Assembly: GCF_000733925.1 (NCBI RefSeq)
Contig: NZ_JPOO01000001.1
Coordinates: forward strand, 124,001-188,000
Length of the DNA stretch: 64,000 nucleotides
Direction: 5' to 3'
DNA from: Arenibacter algicola
Lineage (GTDB): Bacteria > Bacteroidota > Bacteroidia > Flavobacteriales > Flavobacteriaceae
The notes beneath the pieces are model-generated. The model saw only the letters and a program-made list of their open reading frames with translations, was not told the origin of the DNA and ran no database searches. Made by a program: the position numbers and the translations under genes. Every line of letters begins with the position of its first letter. Position 1 is the stretch's first letter. This document shows, one piece after another, positions 36,681-46,249 of this stretch.

Positions 36681-37541
36681 ATGAAACTAATAAGATTTGG
36701 AGAAGTAGGAAAGGAAAAACCGGGAGTGCAATTGGAAAACGGTACCCGATTGGACGTATCGGCCTTTGGACGGGATTACAACGAGGATTTTTTTGGAACG
36801 GATGGCTTGGTCCAGCTAAAGGATTGGTTGGCAAAAAATGAAAGCAGTTGTCCTAAAGTAGATAATAGTGTACGTTTGGGAGCACCATTGGTGAGGCCTT
36901 CCAAAATTGTATGTGTGGGACTAAATTATGCCAAACATGCCGCGGAAAGTGGAATGGCAGTGCCTAAGGAGCCTGTATTGTTCTTTAAGGCTACCTCGGC
37001 AATAGTTGGGCCCAATGATGACGTGGTCATTCCAAAAGGAAGTCAAAAAACCGATTGGGAAGTGGAGTTGGCCGTGGTTATAGGTAAAAAGGCATCTTAT
37101 GTATCGGAGGCAGACGCTTTGGATCATGTTGCCGGATATGTACTTCACAACGATTACAGTGAAAGGGCATTTCAGATTGAAAGGGAAGGACAATGGGTAA
37201 AGGGAAAAAGTTGTGACACCTTTGCGCCTGTAGGACCTTTTATTGCCACCAAAGATGAAATTAAAGATCCGAACAATTTGCACTTATGGTTAAAATTAAA
37301 TGGAGAAACGGTACAGGATAGTTCAACTTCCGATTTTATCTTCAATGTGCAAGAGGTGGTGAGTTATATCAGTCAGTTTATGACCTTATTGCCAGGGGAT
37401 ATTATTTCGACAGGGACTCCTTTTGGAGTGGGTCTAGGATTTAATCCTCCAAAATATTTAAAAGCTGGAGATGTAGTAGAATTGGGGATTGAGGGACTTG
37501 GTACTTCCAAGCAAACGGCAAAGGCCTATAGCGGGAAATAA
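36681..37541 (+). CDS. FAH-family hydrolase, probable 2,4-diketo-3-deoxy-L-fuconate hydrolase
   Basis: 286 residues, cytoplasmic. Fumarylacetoacetate-hydrolase features: KIVCVGLNYAKHAAESG, FFKATSAIVGPNDDVVIP, metal ligands in DWEVELAVVIG and LHNDYSERAFQ, and ISTGTPFGVGLGF. In bacterial L-fucose and L-rhamnose oxidation a protein of this type splits the 2,4-diketo-3-deoxy acid into pyruvate and L-lactate. The fuconate dehydratase and two SDR genes in the same run, plus an L-lactate dehydrogenase at the end, make that role likely here. It sits between a sulfatase and a GH31 enzyme, so catabolic and extracellular genes are interleaved. Confidence 0.88.
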   Translation: MKLIRFGEVGKEKPGVQLENGTRLDVSAFGRDYNEDFFGTDGLVQLKDWLAKNESSCPKVDNSVRLGAPLVRPSKIVCVGLNYAKHAAESGMAVPKEPVLFFKATSAIVGPNDDVVIPKGSQKTDWEVELAVVIGKKASYVSEADALDHVAGYVLHNDYSERAFQIEREGQWVKGKSCDTFAPVGPFIATKDEIKDPNNLHLWLKLNGETVQDSSTSDFIFNVQEVVSYISQFMTLLPGDIISTGTPFGVGLGFNPPKYLKAGDVVELGIEGLGTSKQTAKAYSGK

Positions 37542-37566
37542 GAACCAGTTAAACCAACCAATCGGC

Positions 37567-39720
37567 ATGATTTCCAAATTCCATTTCCTCGTTTTATGCG
37601 CCCTGCTTTCGGTGTATTGCCCTCATGTTAAAGGGCAAGAATTGAAGTGGGCCGAGATTGAAAATGGAATTTGGAAAGCCAGTGTTGGGGAGCCAGAGGA
37701 TATAAGCTTGCTTAAGGCTGCGGATATACGGCCGAAGGTAAATGCACTTAACAAACTGCCCATCGCCGATTTTCCTTTTCCGGAAGATAGGATCAAAACA
37801 AAGATAGTTGATGGAAAGACCTATTTGCAATTTCCTTTGAGCAGGGAAGAGCAAATTTATGGCTTGGGACTCAACTTTAAAACGGTACACCAGAGAGGCC
37901 GCATCATGCAATTGCATGTGGACCACTATGGAGGAAGGGACGATGGCCGTACGCATGCCCCTGTTCCTTTTTATGTGTCTTCCAAAGGGTACGGAGTGCT
38001 GATAGACGCTGCCAGATATATTACGGTCTATGCCGGTACGGGTATTAGGGTAGATGCCGATGATAAACCGGTTTTGAGGGACAGGAACACTGATCCCCAT
38101 TGGGAGGCGCAACCATATTCCGATGCCGTGGAAATTTTGGTACCGGCAAAGGGAACCGATGTTTATATATATGGAGGTTCTACCCCCATGGAGGCCGTAC
38201 AGCGTTATAATTTATACAACGGCGGGGGTTATATTCCTCCAAAATGGGGCTTGGGATTCACCCAAAGAGTACCCACCTTATATAGTCAGGAGGATATTGC
38301 CAAGGAAGCCCAGGAGTTTGAAGATCACGATTTTCCTTTAGATTTTATTGGAGTGGAACCAGGCTGGCACAGTATGGCCTATCCCTGTACTTTTGAATGG
38401 GACAAGACAAGATTCCCAGATCCGAGAAAGTTTAATGATGAATTATTGGCAGAGGGGATAAGAACCAATTTGTGGCTGAATCCCTATGTGTCCCCTATAG
38501 GTTCCTTATATCCTAAATTAAAAGGTCTTTCCGCTTCTCACACGGTATGGAATGGAATTGTACCAGATCTAATGCTTCCCGAAACCCGTGATATTTTTAA
38601 GAAGCACTTTGTTGAAAATCATCTGGACATAGGAGTCAGTGGGTATAAGATAGATGAGGTAGATGGCTTTGACTTCTGGGTGTGGCCGGATGTAGCCACA
38701 TTTCCTTCGGGCTATAGTGGGGAGCAAATGCGGCAGGTCTATGGCCTTCTTGTTCAGGACATGACCGCAAAATGGTTCAAAGAAAAAAATCAGAGGACAT
38801 ATGGGCTGGTCAGGGCATCCAATGCCGGCGCCAGTGCTTTGCCCTACGTTATTTACAATGATTATTACAGTCACAAGGATTTTATAACGGCCTTGGTCAA
38901 TAGTAGCTTTATAGGCGTGCTTTGGACACCGGAGGTCCGCGCCTCAAAAACTGCCGAGGAGTGGTTAAGGAGAATGCAATCTGTTTGCTTTTCCCCCATG
39001 GCCATGCTGAATGCATGGGCGGACGGTACCAAACCATGGTCCTTTCCCGAGGTAGAAGTGGCTGTCAGGGATGTGGCCAATTTAAGGATGCAGTTATTGC
39101 CTTATATTTATTCTACTTTTTCCCAATATCATTTTGAAGGCCTGCCTCCCTTTAGGGCAATGAATTTAGTGGATGGCTTTTTTTATGACCCAACGCTTGC
39201 GGAAGGGGAACTGGACTCCACAGACAATCCCTATAAAGTAGCCGTAAAAAGTGAAATAAAGGATCAGTATATGATGGGCGACAATATTTTGGTGGCCCCC
39301 ATGTTCGAAGGTGAAAATGAGAGAAAGGTAATTTTGCCAAAAGGAAAATGGTTCGATTTCTACAATGGGGAATTCGTAGGTGAAAATGAAGTGATTACAG
39401 TAGCTCCCGGTTTGGAAAAAATACCATTGTTTGTACGGAATGGTGGAATAATTCCCATGAGACCTGTCCAGAGACAGGCTCCAAAAAAGGGGGAAAAGGT
39501 AGACCTGATTATTCGTCACTACGGGACAAAGGAAGGGGAATATACGCTATACGATGATGATGGGTTAAGTTTTGATTTTGAGAAGGGACAATTTTCCGAG
39601 GTGGAAATAAAAGTAAAAAAAGACCGTAGAGGAAAGCTTGTAGGCACTATAGGTAGCCCTGAAAAGGGGAAGCCATATAGCTATAACAAAAAGGTGACTT
39701 GGGAATTTAAAACAAAATAA
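37567..39720 (+). CDS. Secreted GH31 family glycosidase
   Basis: 717 residues from ATG 37567 with signal MISKFHFLVLCALLSVYC; the frame reaches back to 37489, inside the FAH gene, but that start is not credible. GH31 landmarks: N-terminal beta-sandwich with EEQIYGLGLNFKTVHQRG, barrel with FIGVEPGWHS, TNLWLNPYVSP, the probable nucleophile Asp363 in GYKIDEVDGFDFW, and YVIYNDYYSHKDF near the acid/base. A C-terminal beta-domain (VILPKGKWFDFYNGEF) completes the family. GH31 enzymes remove alpha-linked glucose, xylose, galactose or sulfosugars. Within this locus it may take off an alpha-linked side sugar such as galactose or xylose. The substrate is uncertain. Confidence 0.87.
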   Translation: MISKFHFLVLCALLSVYCPHVKGQELKWAEIENGIWKASVGEPEDISLLKAADIRPKVNALNKLPIADFPFPEDRIKTKIVDGKTYLQFPLSREEQIYGLGLNFKTVHQRGRIMQLHVDHYGGRDDGRTHAPVPFYVSSKGYGVLIDAARYITVYAGTGIRVDADDKPVLRDRNTDPHWEAQPYSDAVEILVPAKGTDVYIYGGSTPMEAVQRYNLYNGGGYIPPKWGLGFTQRVPTLYSQEDIAKEAQEFEDHDFPLDFIGVEPGWHSMAYPCTFEWDKTRFPDPRKFNDELLAEGIRTNLWLNPYVSPIGSLYPKLKGLSASHTVWNGIVPDLMLPETRDIFKKHFVENHLDIGVSGYKIDEVDGFDFWVWPDVATFPSGYSGEQMRQVYGLLVQDMTAKWFKEKNQRTYGLVRASNAGASALPYVIYNDYYSHKDFITALVNSSFIGVLWTPEVRASKTAEEWLRRMQSVCFSPMAMLNAWADGTKPWSFPEVEVAVRDVANLRMQLLPYIYSTFSQYHFEGLPPFRAMNLVDGFFYDPTLAEGELDSTDNPYKVAVKSEIKDQYMMGDNILVAPMFEGENERKVILPKGKWFDFYNGEFVGENEVITVAPGLEKIPLFVRNGGIIPMRPVQRQAPKKGEKVDLIIRHYGTKEGEYTLYDDDGLSFDFEKGQFSEVEIKVKKDRRGKLVGTIGSPEKGKPYSYNKKVTWEFKTK

Positions 39721-39756
39721 AATCCATCCAAAAAACACGGTGGGCGACAGGATGAT

Positions 39757-41892
39757 ATGATTGTGAAGCAATTATTACTTTTAATTATTGGGTTATTTTC
39801 AATAGCTGAATCCATGGGGAGCACTTTTCAGGACCCCATTAAAATTGCCTGCGTAGGAAACAGTATAACCTATGGTTCGGGAGTGGCCAATAGGGAAAAA
39901 AATGCCTACCCGGAACAATTGCAGTCCATGCTGGGGAACACATATCAGGTACGGAATTTTGGGGTCAGCGGAAGTACCCTTTTAAAAAATGGAGACAAAC
40001 CCTATTTAAAAACGGAAGCCTATTCCAATGCGTTGAAGTTTAGGCCCGATATCGTTTTTATAAAATTGGGCACTAATGATAGCAAGCTTTCAAATAGGGT
40101 TCATTTGGACAATTTCGAGGGGGATTATATAGACTTGGTCAATAGCTTTAAAAAGGAAAACGGGAATGCCAGAATAATTCTTTTACTTCCAGTTCCTGCA
40201 TTTACTACCGATACTACACGGATATGGAATGAGGTGATCAAAAATAAGATCACCCCAATGACCCGCAGGGTTGCGTATAAGACAAATTCGGAGGTTTTGG
40301 ATTTGTGCCAGCTGTTTATAGATCAACCTGGACTATTGCCCGATAAGATACACCCTTCTTCCCTTGGGGCAACAGTTATTGCCAAAAGGATATATGAAGC
40401 TGTAATTCAAAATGAAATTGAAAAATTAGAAATATTAAAATCCAAGGAGGTTAAAGTTTCGGAAACCGCAAATTTCTATGGTTACGATCTCACAGATTTT
40501 GAATACAAAGGTATCCCATGCAAGGTGGTGAAGCCCAAAAAAGTGGCTCCAGGAGCACCATGGGTACTAAGGGCGCGCTTTTGGGGTCATGAACCACAAA
40601 CGGATATTGCCTTATTGGAAAGAGGCTTTCATATTGCCTATTGCGATGTGGCCAATTTGTTTGGTGGTCCTGAGGCGATGAAGCGATGGGACCGTTTTTA
40701 TGGGTTGATGACCCAGGCCGGACTCTCCAAAAAAGTGGTGTTGGAAGGAATGAGCCGAGGAGGTTTGATTGTTTATAATTGGGCCGAAAAAAATCCGGAA
40801 AAAGTGGCCTGTGTTTACGCCGATGCCCCTGTACTTGATGGAAAAAGTTGGCCCGGTGGTTTATGGAAGGGGAAGGGAAGTGCAGCGGATTGGGAGGTCT
40901 TCAAAACAATATACGGCTTAAAAAGTGAAAGGGATATTGCCGAATTTAAAGGGAATCCTATCCACAATATTAAATCGATTGCACAGGGAGGCTTCCCCAT
41001 GATTCATGTTTGTGGTGCCGCCGATGAGGTAGTGCCCATTGAGGAGAACACCAAGCCTTTCGAAGAGGCAATTAAGGCTAATGGAGGTGCAATTAGCGTT
41101 ATTTACAAGGAGGGTGTGGGACATCATCCCCATAGTTTGGAAAATCCAACTCCTATTGTCGACTTTATTCTTGGCGCAACCCATCAGAAGGTGAACTTTG
41201 CTCAAATTCCAGCTCCGAGTGCCGAATTTAGATCTGCTGCGGGTTGGAAAGAAGGGAAGGATTGGTGGGCCCAGGCCAATGATATTGATTCCCTTTGCCT
41301 AGCGTCAAAAGAAATTGACTTACTGCTTATTGGGAATTCCATTACCCAAGGCTGGGGTGGAAATAGACCTAATGTCACCTATGACCCGGGTAGAGAAGCT
41401 GCAGAACTATATTTTAAAGATCTAAATTGGGTCGGTGCCGGTATTTCGGGAGACCGTACCCAACACCTTTTGTATCGATTAAATAATGGAAACTATGAAG
41501 CCGCTCGGCCAAAAATGGTGGTGCTGGCTATTGGTGTCAACAATTTTGGGGATAACGGTGCAGTGGAAATAGCCAACGGCATTATGAAGGTACTAGAGGT
41601 GACCAAGAAAAAATTTTCGCCACAAACAAAAATAATGTTATTCGGTCCCATGCCCACGGGCTTGGCCCCAAGTACGGATAGAAGGAAGAAATACAATAAA
41701 ATCCACGACTTGATCAAGCATCTTGGAAATGACAAAAATGTATTCTATTACAATCTGATTAATGAATTTTCTGATGAAAAGGGATTTTTGAAATCCGATT
41801 TGTTTTCACAGGATGGCATACATTTATTACCCGAAGGATATAAGGTTTGGGGTAAATTTATTAGGGATAAATACTTTATAGCCACTAAATAG
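39757..41892 (+). CDS. Triple esterase fusion: SGNH - alpha/beta-hydrolase - SGNH
   Basis: 711 residues with an N-terminal signal (VKQLLLLIIGLFSIAES). Domain 1 (~25-225) is an SGNH/GDSL hydrolase: Ser in VGNSITYGSGV, KLGTNDSK, and Asp/His in PDKIHPSSLG. Domain 2 (~235-480) is an alpha/beta-hydrolase: nucleophile elbow EGMSRGGLIVY, acid in CGAADEVVP, His in GVGHHPHSL. Domain 3 (~505-711) is a second SGNH unit: IGNSITQGWGG, AIGVNNFGDN and SQDGIHLLPEG. All three triads look complete. Such enzymes remove acetyl or other acyl groups from glycans, and three in one chain suggest a heavily acylated substrate. It lies 7 bases before a sialate-esterase-like gene. Confidence 0.87.
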   Translation: MIVKQLLLLIIGLFSIAESMGSTFQDPIKIACVGNSITYGSGVANREKNAYPEQLQSMLGNTYQVRNFGVSGSTLLKNGDKPYLKTEAYSNALKFRPDIVFIKLGTNDSKLSNRVHLDNFEGDYIDLVNSFKKENGNARIILLLPVPAFTTDTTRIWNEVIKNKITPMTRRVAYKTNSEVLDLCQLFIDQPGLLPDKIHPSSLGATVIAKRIYEAVIQNEIEKLEILKSKEVKVSETANFYGYDLTDFEYKGIPCKVVKPKKVAPGAPWVLRARFWGHEPQTDIALLERGFHIAYCDVANLFGGPEAMKRWDRFYGLMTQAGLSKKVVLEGMSRGGLIVYNWAEKNPEKVACVYADAPVLDGKSWPGGLWKGKGSAADWEVFKTIYGLKSERDIAEFKGNPIHNIKSIAQGGFPMIHVCGAADEVVPIEENTKPFEEAIKANGGAISVIYKEGVGHHPHSLENPTPIVDFILGATHQKVNFAQIPAPSAEFRSAAGWKEGKDWWAQANDIDSLCLASKEIDLLLIGNSITQGWGGNRPNVTYDPGREAAELYFKDLNWVGAGISGDRTQHLLYRLNNGNYEAARPKMVVLAIGVNNFGDNGAVEIANGIMKVLEVTKKKFSPQTKIMLFGPMPTGLAPSTDRRKKYNKIHDLIKHLGNDKNVFYYNLINEFSDEKGFLKSDLFSQDGIHLLPEGYKVWGKFIRDKYFIATK

Positions 41893-41899
41893 AAATATT

Positions 41900-43294
41900 A
41901 TGAAAAAATTCTTAGGATTACTACTGTTGCTATCCGTAGCCAATACTTATGGAGAAATTTGGCTTCCCTCCATCCTTTCGGATAATATGGTTTTGCAACA
42001 AGAATCGAATGTTACCATTTGGGGATGGACAACAAGTACTAGCGAGGAAATTAGCGTATACGGGACTTGGAACAATGAAAAAGTAACTGCCAAGGCCTTT
42101 CAGGGAGTTTGGTCCCTGCAATTGCCTACGCCACATGCCGGGGGCACTTATAGTGTAATTGTGGAAGGCCACGAGAAATTGGAGTTAAGGAATGTACTGA
42201 TAGGGGAAGTATGGTTGGGTTCTGGACAAAGCAATATGCAATGGACCCCAAAACATGGTTTGGACAACGCAGAGGAAGAGATCAAAAAAGCCAATTTCCC
42301 TGAAATTCGTTTCTTTCAGGTGGCACAGCAGATATCGGACTATCCCCAAGATCAACTAAAGGGTAAATGGGAGGTTTGTACTCCTGAAACTATGGCGCAG
42401 TTTAGTTCTGTGGCTTATTTTTTTGGTAGGGAACTGCATCAAAATTTGAAAGTTCCTGTGGGTATTATTAATTCTAGCTGGGGAGGTACGCCAGTGGAAG
42501 TTTGGTTAAAAAAGGAATTAATAACCGAGGATGCCCAATTGGCGCAGGCGTCGAAAAAGCTGAATGAGGTTGCCTGGTGGCCCAGCAATCCGGGCTTGGC
42601 CTACAATGCCATGATACACCCCATTACTAAATTTAATATCGCAGGTTGTATTTGGTACCAAGGAGAATCCAACAGGGTTAACCCGGTTTCCTATTACAAA
42701 TCCTTTCCTTTGATGATCGAATCCTGGAGGGAGGAATGGGGCAAGGATCTGCCATTTTATTTTGTGCAGATAGCCCCTTATAAATATGACGACCACATGG
42801 CTACGGATGCGGCACATGTAAGGGATGCACAACTGTATACCATGCAAAATCTGGACAATACGGGCATGGTGGTTACTAACGATATCGGGAATCTGGAGAA
42901 CATCCACCCCACCAATAAGCAGGACGTAGGACACCGGTTGGCACTTTGGGCCTTGGGTAAAACCTATGGGAAGGATGGGCTGGAATATTCGGGACCAATT
43001 TATAGGTCCATGGAAACCAAGAATAAAAAAATTGTCCTCAGTTTTGATCATGCCGATAGGGGTTTAATGAAAAAAGGAAAAGACTTACGAGAATTTTTTA
43101 TTGCAGGTGAAGACCAAATATTTTATCCCGCCAAGGCCAAAATTAGAGGTAATACCGTAGAAGTGTCCGCTTCAAAAGTGAAAAAACCAGTAGCGGTTCG
43201 GTTTGCTTTTACCAATGGGGCATTGCCTAATCTATTTAATTCAGAGGGCTTGCCTGCTTCCGCTTTTAGAACGGATAATTGGGAATTGAAATAA
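41900..43294 (+). CDS. Sialate O-acetylesterase-like (SASA) secreted esterase
   Basis: 464 residues with signal MKKFLGLLLLLSVANTYG. It has the SASA/DUF303 layout: N-terminal beta-domain (LPSILSDNMVLQQESNVTIW), nucleophile serine in WLGSGQSNMQW, SSWGGTPVEVW, WYQGESNRVN, and the Asp/His region ENIHPTNKQDVGHRLA. Members deacetylate sialic acids or acetylated xylose, galactose and fucose units. No sialic acid catabolic genes are present, so action on acetylated fucan or related oligosaccharides is more likely. Gaps to neighbours are 7 and 23 bases, consistent with co-transcription. Confidence 0.9.
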   Translation: MKKFLGLLLLLSVANTYGEIWLPSILSDNMVLQQESNVTIWGWTTSTSEEISVYGTWNNEKVTAKAFQGVWSLQLPTPHAGGTYSVIVEGHEKLELRNVLIGEVWLGSGQSNMQWTPKHGLDNAEEEIKKANFPEIRFFQVAQQISDYPQDQLKGKWEVCTPETMAQFSSVAYFFGRELHQNLKVPVGIINSSWGGTPVEVWLKKELITEDAQLAQASKKLNEVAWWPSNPGLAYNAMIHPITKFNIAGCIWYQGESNRVNPVSYYKSFPLMIESWREEWGKDLPFYFVQIAPYKYDDHMATDAAHVRDAQLYTMQNLDNTGMVVTNDIGNLENIHPTNKQDVGHRLALWALGKTYGKDGLEYSGPIYRSMETKNKKIVLSFDHADRGLMKKGKDLREFFIAGEDQIFYPAKAKIRGNTVEVSASKVKKPVAVRFAFTNGALPNLFNSEGLPASAFRTDNWELK

Positions 43295-43317
43295 TTTAAA
43301 TGACTTAGTTTTTATAC

Positions 43318-44658
43318 ATGAAGAAACTTATTACCTCTTTTTTTCTATTGACGATCACCACAAATTTTGCTCAGGAACAGTTAATTGATACCGTTTTGCA
43401 GAACGAACAAAAGATGGAATGGTTCAAGGACGCCAAGCTTGGTATTTTTATCCATTGGGGCCTATATTCCGTTAACGGAATAGATGAATCCTGGTCGTTC
43501 TACAATGGCTATATTTCACATGAAGATTATCTAAAGCAAACCAAGGGGTTCACTGCCAAAAAATACGACCCACAGGGCTGGGCCGATCTTATAAAGCGCA
43601 GTGGTGCCAAATACTCTGTAATTACAGCCAAACATCACGAGGGTTTCGCTCTTTGGGATACCAAATTCGGAGATTTTAACGTTGTTAAAAGTTCTGCTGC
43701 AAAAAGGGATGATTTAACGCCCTTTGTATCCGCCCTCAGAAAAAATAAGTTAAAAGTGGGAATTTATTTTTCCCTACCAGACTGGTCTTATGATGACTAT
43801 ACCCACTTTACAAGAGATTCCATTAGATATAAAATTTCCGAAGAACCAAAGCGGTGGAACAAATTCCTAACCTATTATCAGGGTCAGTTAAAGGAACTAT
43901 CAGATAATTATAATCCGGATCTGTATTGGTTTGATGGGGATTGGGAACATACTTCCGAGGAATGGGAAGTGCCCAAGGTAAGGCAAATGCTTTTTGATAA
44001 AAACCCCAATACAATTTTAAATTCCAGGCTTAGGGAACAAGGGGATTACGCCACCCCCGCACAGGGCATGCCGATTACAAGACCTCAGAACAAATTTTGG
44101 GAATTGTGTCTTACCATGAACGATTCCTGGGGTTATCAAAAAAACGATCACAACTACAAAACCACGGACCAGATTATTGGAATTTTTGCCGATGTAATTG
44201 GTAATGGAGGCAATATGTTGTTGGATATAGGTCCCAAAGGGGACGGCAGTATTCCGGAGGAGCAGGTAGCCATCTTAGAAGGTTTGGGAAGGTGGACGAA
44301 TAAGCATAAGGAAGCTATTTACGGTACCCGATCAGGGATTCCAAAAGAACATTTTTACGGCCCTACTACCTTGTCGAAAGACCAGAACAATCTTTATTTG
44401 TTCGTAAAGGGCAACTCAAACGGAGAGGTAGTTATACGCGGACTTAAAAACAGGATCAACCGCATTTATGTAGTGGGCGAAGGTACCAAGCTCTCACATC
44501 AAGTTATAGGCAAGGTGTATTGGAGTCATTACCCGGGAATAAATTATATAAAGTTGCCGGAACATGTGCTGGATGAAAACATGACCGTTCTGGCCGTTAT
44601 GTTGGACGGTAAGGTGGATCTATATCGCGAAGATGGTGCGGTAATAGAAAGTAATTAA
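43318..44658 (+). CDS. Secreted GH29 alpha-L-fucosidase
   Basis: 446 residues with signal MKKLITSFFLLTITTNFAQ. A compact GH29 protein without extra binding modules: MEWFKDAKLGIFIHWGLYSV, VITAKHHEGFALWDTKFG, the nucleophile Asp206 in LYWFDGDWEH, and NMLLDIGPKGDGSIP before the C-terminal beta-sandwich. This resembles the broad GH29-A type exo-alpha-L-fucosidases. It would trim single fucose residues from desulfated oligosaccharides. It is followed after 24 bases by a sulfatase gene. Confidence 0.94.
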   Translation: MKKLITSFFLLTITTNFAQEQLIDTVLQNEQKMEWFKDAKLGIFIHWGLYSVNGIDESWSFYNGYISHEDYLKQTKGFTAKKYDPQGWADLIKRSGAKYSVITAKHHEGFALWDTKFGDFNVVKSSAAKRDDLTPFVSALRKNKLKVGIYFSLPDWSYDDYTHFTRDSIRYKISEEPKRWNKFLTYYQGQLKELSDNYNPDLYWFDGDWEHTSEEWEVPKVRQMLFDKNPNTILNSRLREQGDYATPAQGMPITRPQNKFWELCLTMNDSWGYQKNDHNYKTTDQIIGIFADVIGNGGNMLLDIGPKGDGSIPEEQVAILEGLGRWTNKHKEAIYGTRSGIPKEHFYGPTTLSKDQNNLYLFVKGNSNGEVVIRGLKNRINRIYVVGEGTKLSHQVIGKVYWSHYPGINYIKLPEHVLDENMTVLAVMLDGKVDLYREDGAVIESN

Positions 44659-44682
44659 GTCATAGTTGGAAAAAGAATATAG

Positions 44683-46242
44683 ATGAAAGGAATTGTATTG
44701 TGGTGTTTAAGTGTTGGCTTTCTGGCATTAGGCTGTAAGGAGAAAGTGATGCCCAAAGGTGCTGTTGTACCCGACAATCCCAATATTGTACTTTTTTTTG
44801 TGGATGATATGGGTTGGCAGGATACTTCAGTCCCCTTTTGGAACCAAAGAACCCCTTACAATGATCTCTACCACACTCCAAATATGGAGCGTTTGGCCGA
44901 GGCAGGAATGAAATTTACCCAGGCCTATTCAACAGCAGTGTGTTCACCGACCAGGGTAAGTCTTATGACGGGCATGAATGCGGCCAGGCACAGGGTAACC
45001 AACTGGACCTTGTACAAGGACAAACTACAGCCCATGGAAACCAATCATAAGACCCTGCAGTTTCCAGAGTGGAACGTAAATGGTTTGAGTCCGGTTGCAG
45101 GGATAGAAAAGGCAGTATATGCAACTCCCTTGCCACAGGTTTTGAAGGAGGCGGGCTATGTTACCATACATGCCGGAAAGTCCCATTTGGGAGCCATAGG
45201 TACACCAGGGGAAGATCCCTTAAAACTTGGATTTGAAATTAATATTGCCGGCCATGCGGCTGGGGCCCCAGCGAGTTACTTGGGAACCGATAATTTCGGG
45301 AATGGCATTGAAGGTAAGGAAGTGTGGGCGGTACCGGGACTGGAGAAATATCACGGCAAGGATATATTTTTAACGGAGGCCATTACCCAAGAAGCGCAAC
45401 TGGCCATGGATGATGCCTTGGAAAGAAACAAGCCTTTTTTTTTGTATATGGCCCATTATGCCGTGCACACCCCCATTATGGCCGACGGTAGATTTGTTCA
45501 GAAATACTATGACAAAGGATTGGATTCCACAGAAGCAAAATACGCGGCATTGGTAGAAGGAATGGACAAGAGTTTGGGTGATATTATGGATTATCTGGAG
45601 GCTAAAAATATTTCGAAAAATACCGTTGTAATGTTCATGTCGGACAATGGCGGACTAAGTGCTGTGGCTAGGGGAGGGGAAAAACATACCCATAACAAAC
45701 CCTTGAGCAGTGGAAAAGGTTCGGCACATGAAGGGGGGATCCGGGAGCCAATGTTGGTAAAATGGCCTGGGAAAATAGCTCCCAAGACCGTTACAGATCA
45801 ACAAGTCATTATCGAAGATTTTTACCCGACCATTTTGGAAATGGCAGGTGTTGAAAACTATGAAACAGTGCAGCAGCTAGACGGGATTAGTTTTTTGCCA
45901 GTACTTGCCGGTACCCAAAGTAATGGTACAAGACCATTATTTTGGCATTATCCCAATGAATGGGGGCCGTCGGGACCGGGAATCGGAGCTTCCAGTAGTA
46001 CCAGGGTGGGCGACTGGAAATTTATTTATTACTACAATGACGGTAGTATGGAGTTGTTCAACCTAAAGGAAGATATTGGGGAAACCCAGAATTTGGTAAA
46101 GGAGCAGCCGGAAAAGGCACGGGAATTGGCAAAGACTTTATCGGATTACTTAAGGAAAGTGGAGGCCCAAATACCTTCACGAAAAGATACTGGGGAGCAG
46201 ATTGCTTATCCGGATGAGGTTTTAATTACCCACAATGGGTAG
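44683..46242 (+). CDS. Exported sulfatase, S1 family (CSPTR), lipoprotein-like
   Basis: 519 residues, signal MKGIVLWCLSVGFLALGC with a lipobox cysteine. The sulfatase core has NIVLFFVDDMGWQDTSVPF, the formylglycine site Cys87 in AVCSPTRVSLMTGM, the GKSHLGAIG signature (Ser in place of the usual Trp) and FMSDNGGLSAVARGG. It would act on sulfated oligosaccharides in the periplasm or at the outer membrane. It belongs to a different S1 subgroup from the sulfatase at 35005, judging by the distinct insert NWTLYKDKLQPMETNHK. Its stop codon is 7 bases before the start of the next gene. Confidence 0.93.
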   Translation: MKGIVLWCLSVGFLALGCKEKVMPKGAVVPDNPNIVLFFVDDMGWQDTSVPFWNQRTPYNDLYHTPNMERLAEAGMKFTQAYSTAVCSPTRVSLMTGMNAARHRVTNWTLYKDKLQPMETNHKTLQFPEWNVNGLSPVAGIEKAVYATPLPQVLKEAGYVTIHAGKSHLGAIGTPGEDPLKLGFEINIAGHAAGAPASYLGTDNFGNGIEGKEVWAVPGLEKYHGKDIFLTEAITQEAQLAMDDALERNKPFFLYMAHYAVHTPIMADGRFVQKYYDKGLDSTEAKYAALVEGMDKSLGDIMDYLEAKNISKNTVVMFMSDNGGLSAVARGGEKHTHNKPLSSGKGSAHEGGIREPMLVKWPGKIAPKTVTDQQVIIEDFYPTILEMAGVENYETVQQLDGISFLPVLAGTQSNGTRPLFWHYPNEWGPSGPGIGASSSTRVGDWKFIYYYNDGSMELFNLKEDIGETQNLVKEQPEKARELAKTLSDYLRKVEAQIPSRKDTGEQIAYPDEVLITHNG

Positions 46243-46249
46243 AAGGAAT

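Noticed and set aside
37489..37566. N-terminal extension of the GH31 enzyme
   Set aside because: It lies inside the FAH-hydrolase gene and precedes a clear signal peptide that starts at 37567.
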